Positions 50,859 to 53,850 of a stretch of 53,850 bases of DNA are shown piece after piece (position 1 is the stretch's first letter; every line of letters starts with the position of its first letter). The DNA is from JANYGM01 sp043764015. GTDB taxonomy: Bacteria; Bacteroidota; Bacteroidia; Cytophagales; Thermonemataceae. The notes below the pieces were generated by a model. The model searched no databases, was not told where the DNA came from, and saw nothing but the letters and a program-made list of their open reading frames with translations. The translations under genes were made by a program, and so were the position numbers. The DNA is taken from assembly GCA_043764015.1 (NCBI GenBank), contig JAYUKY010000043.1, positions 1 through 53,850 on the forward strand, in the 5' to 3' direction.

Positions 50859-52346
50859 ATGAATTCTACGTTAGTTTTTTCTGTTTTGGTGGCTTATTTT
50901 GGTATTTTGATACTGATTAGTTATTATACCTCTCGCAATGCTTCTACGGCATCTTTTTTTAATGGAAATAGGCAATCTCCTTGGTTTTTAGTAGCTTTTG
51001 GAATGATTGGCGCATCTTTATCTGGTGTTACTTTTATCTCTGTTCCTGGTAATGTTGCTAAAACACAATTCTCTTATTTTCAATTAGTTATGGGTTATAT
51101 GGTTGGTTATTTTGTGATAGCTACTATTCTTATGCCACTTTACTACCGACTTAATTTAATTTCTATTTATACGTATCTTAAAGACCGTTTTGGTTTTTGG
51201 ACTTATAAAACGGGTGCAGGATTTTTCTTGCTTTCCCGTACAATAGGCACGGCTTTTAGGCTTTTTTTGGCGGTGATTGCGCTTCAAATTGGGCTTTTTG
51301 ATGCTTGGGGATTTCCGTTTTGGCTCACCACAGCCGTAAGTATTGCCCTTATTTGGGTTTATACCTTTCGTGGAGGCATCAAAACCATTGTTTGGACAGA
51401 TACTTTTCAAACAACTTTCCTATTACTTGCTTTATTTTCAAGCATTTATTTGATAAAAACAGAACTTAATTTAGGCTTTTTAGAAATCTCTTCTACCATT
51501 TCAAATAGCAAATTTGGGCAAGTTTTCTTTTGGAATGATTGGCGTGGCGTGGACTTTTTCCCTAAGCAATTCTTATCAGGAATGTTCATTGCAATAGCTA
51601 TGACAGGGCTTGACCAAGATATGATGCAAAAAAATCTTACTTGTAAATCTTTGCCTGAAGCACAAAAAAATATGTTTTGGTTTAGCCTTACTTTGCTTGT
51701 CGTAAACTGGATTTTTTTGTCGTTGGGCGCACTTTTGTATATTTATGCAGAGCAAAAAGGCATTATTTTGCCAAAAGCAAGTGACAATGTTTATCCGCAA
51801 CTTGCCTTCAATAACTTTGGTATAGTGGCTGGAATAGCATTTTTATTAGGAATTACGGCAGCGACTTATGCTAGTTCTGATTCTGCACTTACTTCTCTCA
51901 CTACTTCTTTTTCTATTGATTTTTTAGATGTTTCTGATAAAAACGAAGAAGATAGCAAAAAGACTATCCGCTGGGTACATTTGGGCTTTTCTGTGTTACT
52001 TTTGATTATTATTGTGATTTTTAAGATAGCAAAAGATGCTTTTCCTGATACAAACGTAATTACTTTGCTTTTCAAAGTTACGGGCTATACTTATGGTCCA
52101 CTTTTAGGGCTTTATGCCTTTGGTTTAATAACAAAAAGGCGTGTAAATGATAAATTAGTACCGTTTTTGTGTTTATTTTGCGTGTTTTTGAGTTGGGGAA
52201 TAGATTTCTATTCTGCAGAACTGATTAAAGATTTTAAATTTGGCTCTACTATTTTGATTATCAATGGTTTACTAAATTTTGGGGGGCTGTTTTTGATTTC
52301 TGAAAATATGGAATTAAAAGAAGCAGTAGAAAAATTTAGAAAATAA
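50859..52346 (+). CDS. Sodium:solute symporter
   Basis: The 495-residue protein has about 13 membrane helices and sodium:solute symporter (SSF) features: the start FSVLVAYFGILILISYYTSRN, the FRGGIKTIVWTDTFQ loop, and a late helix with ATYASSDSALTSLTTSFSIDFL that forms the sodium site. The substrate is not clear. It stands alone 120 bp after the DnaJ gene. Confidence 0.93.
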   Translation: MNSTLVFSVLVAYFGILILISYYTSRNASTASFFNGNRQSPWFLVAFGMIGASLSGVTFISVPGNVAKTQFSYFQLVMGYMVGYFVIATILMPLYYRLNLISIYTYLKDRFGFWTYKTGAGFFLLSRTIGTAFRLFLAVIALQIGLFDAWGFPFWLTTAVSIALIWVYTFRGGIKTIVWTDTFQTTFLLLALFSSIYLIKTELNLGFLEISSTISNSKFGQVFFWNDWRGVDFFPKQFLSGMFIAIAMTGLDQDMMQKNLTCKSLPEAQKNMFWFSLTLLVVNWIFLSLGALLYIYAEQKGIILPKASDNVYPQLAFNNFGIVAGIAFLLGITAATYASSDSALTSLTTSFSIDFLDVSDKNEEDSKKTIRWVHLGFSVLLLIIIVIFKIAKDAFPDTNVITLLFKVTGYTYGPLLGLYAFGLITKRRVNDKLVPFLCLFCVFLSWGIDFYSAELIKDFKFGSTILIINGLLNFGGLFLISENMELKEAVEKFRK

Positions 52347-52389
52347 TTTTTTTGTTTTTTGAATTAAAAACAAAAAAAATTTCAAGATA

Positions 52390-52602
52390 AAATTACGAAA
52401 TATCAGTCATTTTGCTACCATATACAATTTTAAAAAGAGATTATGGTCTGCACCGTAGAGCAACGAAGGTCTGACCATAATCCCTTTTTAAAATGAAATT
52501 ACCAGTTTTATTATTGGTCAGACCTCCGTTTTACTACGGTACAGACCAACAATAAAAACTGTGTACGGCAGCAATATCAGTCATCATATTTTTTCGTAAT
52601 TT
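52390..52602. mobile_element. MITE-like nested element flanked by an 11-bp direct repeat
   Basis: The ATATCAGTCAT direct repeats (52400-52410 and 52574-52584) enclose terminal inverted repeats of the form TTGCTRCCRTAYACARTTTT. Within these is a second pair of arms GGTCTGxACCGTAG..GGTCTGACC (52445-52476 and its inverse 52515-52548). Outside the direct repeats there is a further inverted pair, AAATTACGAAA and TTTCGTAATTT. No open reading frame is present. The element fills most of the 338-bp gap before fbp. Confidence 0.6.
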
Positions 52603-52648
52603 CACATAAAAAATCAATATATTTGTAACAGAATTCATAGCAATAAAT
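52587..52648. repeat. Dispersed ~60-bp repeat, copy B, upstream of fbp
   Basis: Closely similar to 37-99. It contains TATATTTG at 52618-52625, fitting the -7 box, 60 nt before the fbp ATG, so it may supply the fbp promoter. A TTCG sits where the -33 TTG should be. Confidence 0.5.
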
Positions 52649-52684
52649 AGTTTTATCTCAAAAATATTTACCAAAAAATACCAA

Positions 52685-53680
52685 ATGGAACAACATATAG
52701 TAGCCGTAGGAACAACACTAGACCGTTTTATTATGCGAAAACAAGAACAGTTTTCGTATGCTAGTGGCGAACTTTCACAGCTTTTAAGAGATATTGCGCT
52801 TGCAGGCAAAATTATCAACCGTGAAATCAATAGGGCGGGACTTATTGATATTACAGGAGCTATTGGCTCACAAAATGTGCAAGGTGAAGAACAACAAAAG
52901 CTAGATGTAATTGCTGATGTGCGTTTTATACGTGCTTTGCGCAATGGGGGAGAGGTTTGTGGCATTATTTCGGAAGAAAATGAAGAAATAATTGATACAG
53001 GTAATCATAATGGTAAATATGTTGTTGCTATTGACCCGCTTGATGGCTCGTCTAATATTGATGTAAATGTGTCTATTGGTACTATTTTCTCTATTTATAG
53101 ACGTGTTACAGAAGTAGGAACGCCTCCAACTCTGGAAGATTTTTTGCAAAAAGGCACAGAACAGGTAGCAGCAGGCTATATTTTGTATGGTTCTTCTACA
53201 ATGCTCGTTTATACGACTGGTCACGGAGTGAATGCTTTTACCTATGAAAGTTCGTTGGGGGAATTTATTTTGTCGCATTCCGAAATGAAAATGAATACAA
53301 AAGGTAAAATTTATTCTTGTAATGAAGGCAATTCTAATGAATTTCCAAAAGGTGTGAATGATTATATTAGTTTTTGTAAGGATAATGCGTATTCTGCTCG
53401 TTATATTGGTTCTTTGGTGGCTGATTTCCATAGAAATTTGTTGAAAGGTGGAATTTTTATTTATCCTGCTACCCAAAAAGCTCCTACAGGCAAATTAAGA
53501 TTACTTTATGAATGTAATTCTTTGGCATTTATTGCAGAACAAGCAGGTGGAAAAGCAACTAACGGAGAGATGCGTATTTTAGATCTTCAACCAGAAAAAC
53601 TGCATCAAAGATGCCCTTTATTCATTGGTTCTACTGAAATGGTGGATAAATTAGAAAGTTTTTTAACTGTGAATTTTTGA
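52685..53680 (+). CDS. fbp: Fructose-1,6-bisphosphatase, class I
   Basis: Class I FBPase hydrolyses fructose-1,6-bisphosphate in gluconeogenesis. The 331-residue protein has the metal-binding DPLDGSSNID at 117-126, SEENEE near 96-101, and the C-terminal GKLRLLYECNSLAFIAEQAGGKA substrate site. Length is normal. It is the last gene in the window and is transcribed alone. Confidence 0.97.
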   Translation: MEQHIVAVGTTLDRFIMRKQEQFSYASGELSQLLRDIALAGKIINREINRAGLIDITGAIGSQNVQGEEQQKLDVIADVRFIRALRNGGEVCGIISEENEEIIDTGNHNGKYVVAIDPLDGSSNIDVNVSIGTIFSIYRRVTEVGTPPTLEDFLQKGTEQVAAGYILYGSSTMLVYTTGHGVNAFTYESSLGEFILSHSEMKMNTKGKIYSCNEGNSNEFPKGVNDYISFCKDNAYSARYIGSLVADFHRNLLKGGIFIYPATQKAPTGKLRLLYECNSLAFIAEQAGGKATNGEMRILDLQPEKLHQRCPLFIGSTEMVDKLESFLTVNF

Positions 53681-53710
53681 TTGTGAACATACTATTATAC
53701 ATTGCTTGTC

Positions 53711-53738
53711 CGTTTTCCCACGTGGAACGTGGGGAACG
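53711..53738. repeat. Palindromic hairpin after fbp
   Basis: CGTTTTCCCACG and CGTGGGGAACG form an imperfect stem with one bulge, followed by an A-rich run and no T-run. The rest of the 170 bp to the end of the window is AT-rich with nothing else I can support. Confidence 0.6.
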
Positions 53739-53850
53739 AAAAACAAAAACTATATATAAGTGCTAGGACTGGGTAGATTATATATTCAACTAATTTTAAA
53801 AATATCATTATCAGTATTTTAACTAATTTTGAATGTATAAATAATATAGC

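Overview
The window is AT-rich DNA from a gliding-type Bacteroidota, most likely a member of the Cytophagales. The evidence is a complete SprA (the type IX secretion translocon), a DUF5103/Plug-type lipoprotein, Bacteroidota-only families (the CcmD-like small protein, the GIDE/BAM-domain membrane protein), a TTTG-N19-TAnnTTTG promoter, and no obvious Shine-Dalgarno sequences. I saw no rRNA, tRNA, CRISPR array, integrase or transposase gene.

Layout: 0.1-11.6 kb holds radA (-), a GNAT-like acyltransferase carrying an in-frame palindromic repeat, the 7.5-kb sprA, and trxB. 11.8-21.3 kb holds an ABC exporter with a degenerate ATPase domain (-), a MoxR ATPase, a membrane-HEAT-cyclic-nucleotide-binding fusion, the Plug-like lipoprotein (-) and a non-catalytic M16 peptidase homologue. 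21.3-26.4 kb is an accessory stretch: a RelE/ParE-type toxin-antitoxin pair, two small unknown genes (one probably frameshifted), an AlkB-family dioxygenase overlapping a leucine-rich-repeat gene, a lipoprotein with a His-rich tail, and an orphan signal-peptide remnant. 26.4-38.9 kb holds an AddA/RecB-like helicase, aroB and a polysaccharide deacetylase, an MFS transporter, a DivIVA-domain protein, a 943-residue helical-repeat protein, and a co-directional PspA / YbjN-like / GIDE-domain cluster that looks like a membrane-stress module. 39.0-45.3 kb is a tight four-gene minus-strand restriction-modification operon: two paralogous TSPPY amino-methyltransferases, an McrB-like GTPase and an LlaJI-type nuclease. 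45.3-53.8 kb is mostly housekeeping: CcmD-like protein, hutH, a 2OG dioxygenase, a DUF423 protein, an RRM protein, a four-helix membrane protein, a CbpA-like DnaJ, a sodium:solute symporter and fructose-1,6-bisphosphatase.

The most unusual feature is in the intergenic DNA. At least twelve intergenic gaps carry short arrays with a 7-bp period, and many of these end within a few bases of a start codon. Unit sequences differ between arrays, but the period is constant. Alongside them are several families of large, often nested inverted repeats. One has been translated in frame into the acyltransferase, and one in front of fbp looks like an inner element flanked by an 11-bp direct repeat. Array position also helped choose the start codon for several genes (MFS, RRM, DivIVA, YbjN-like).
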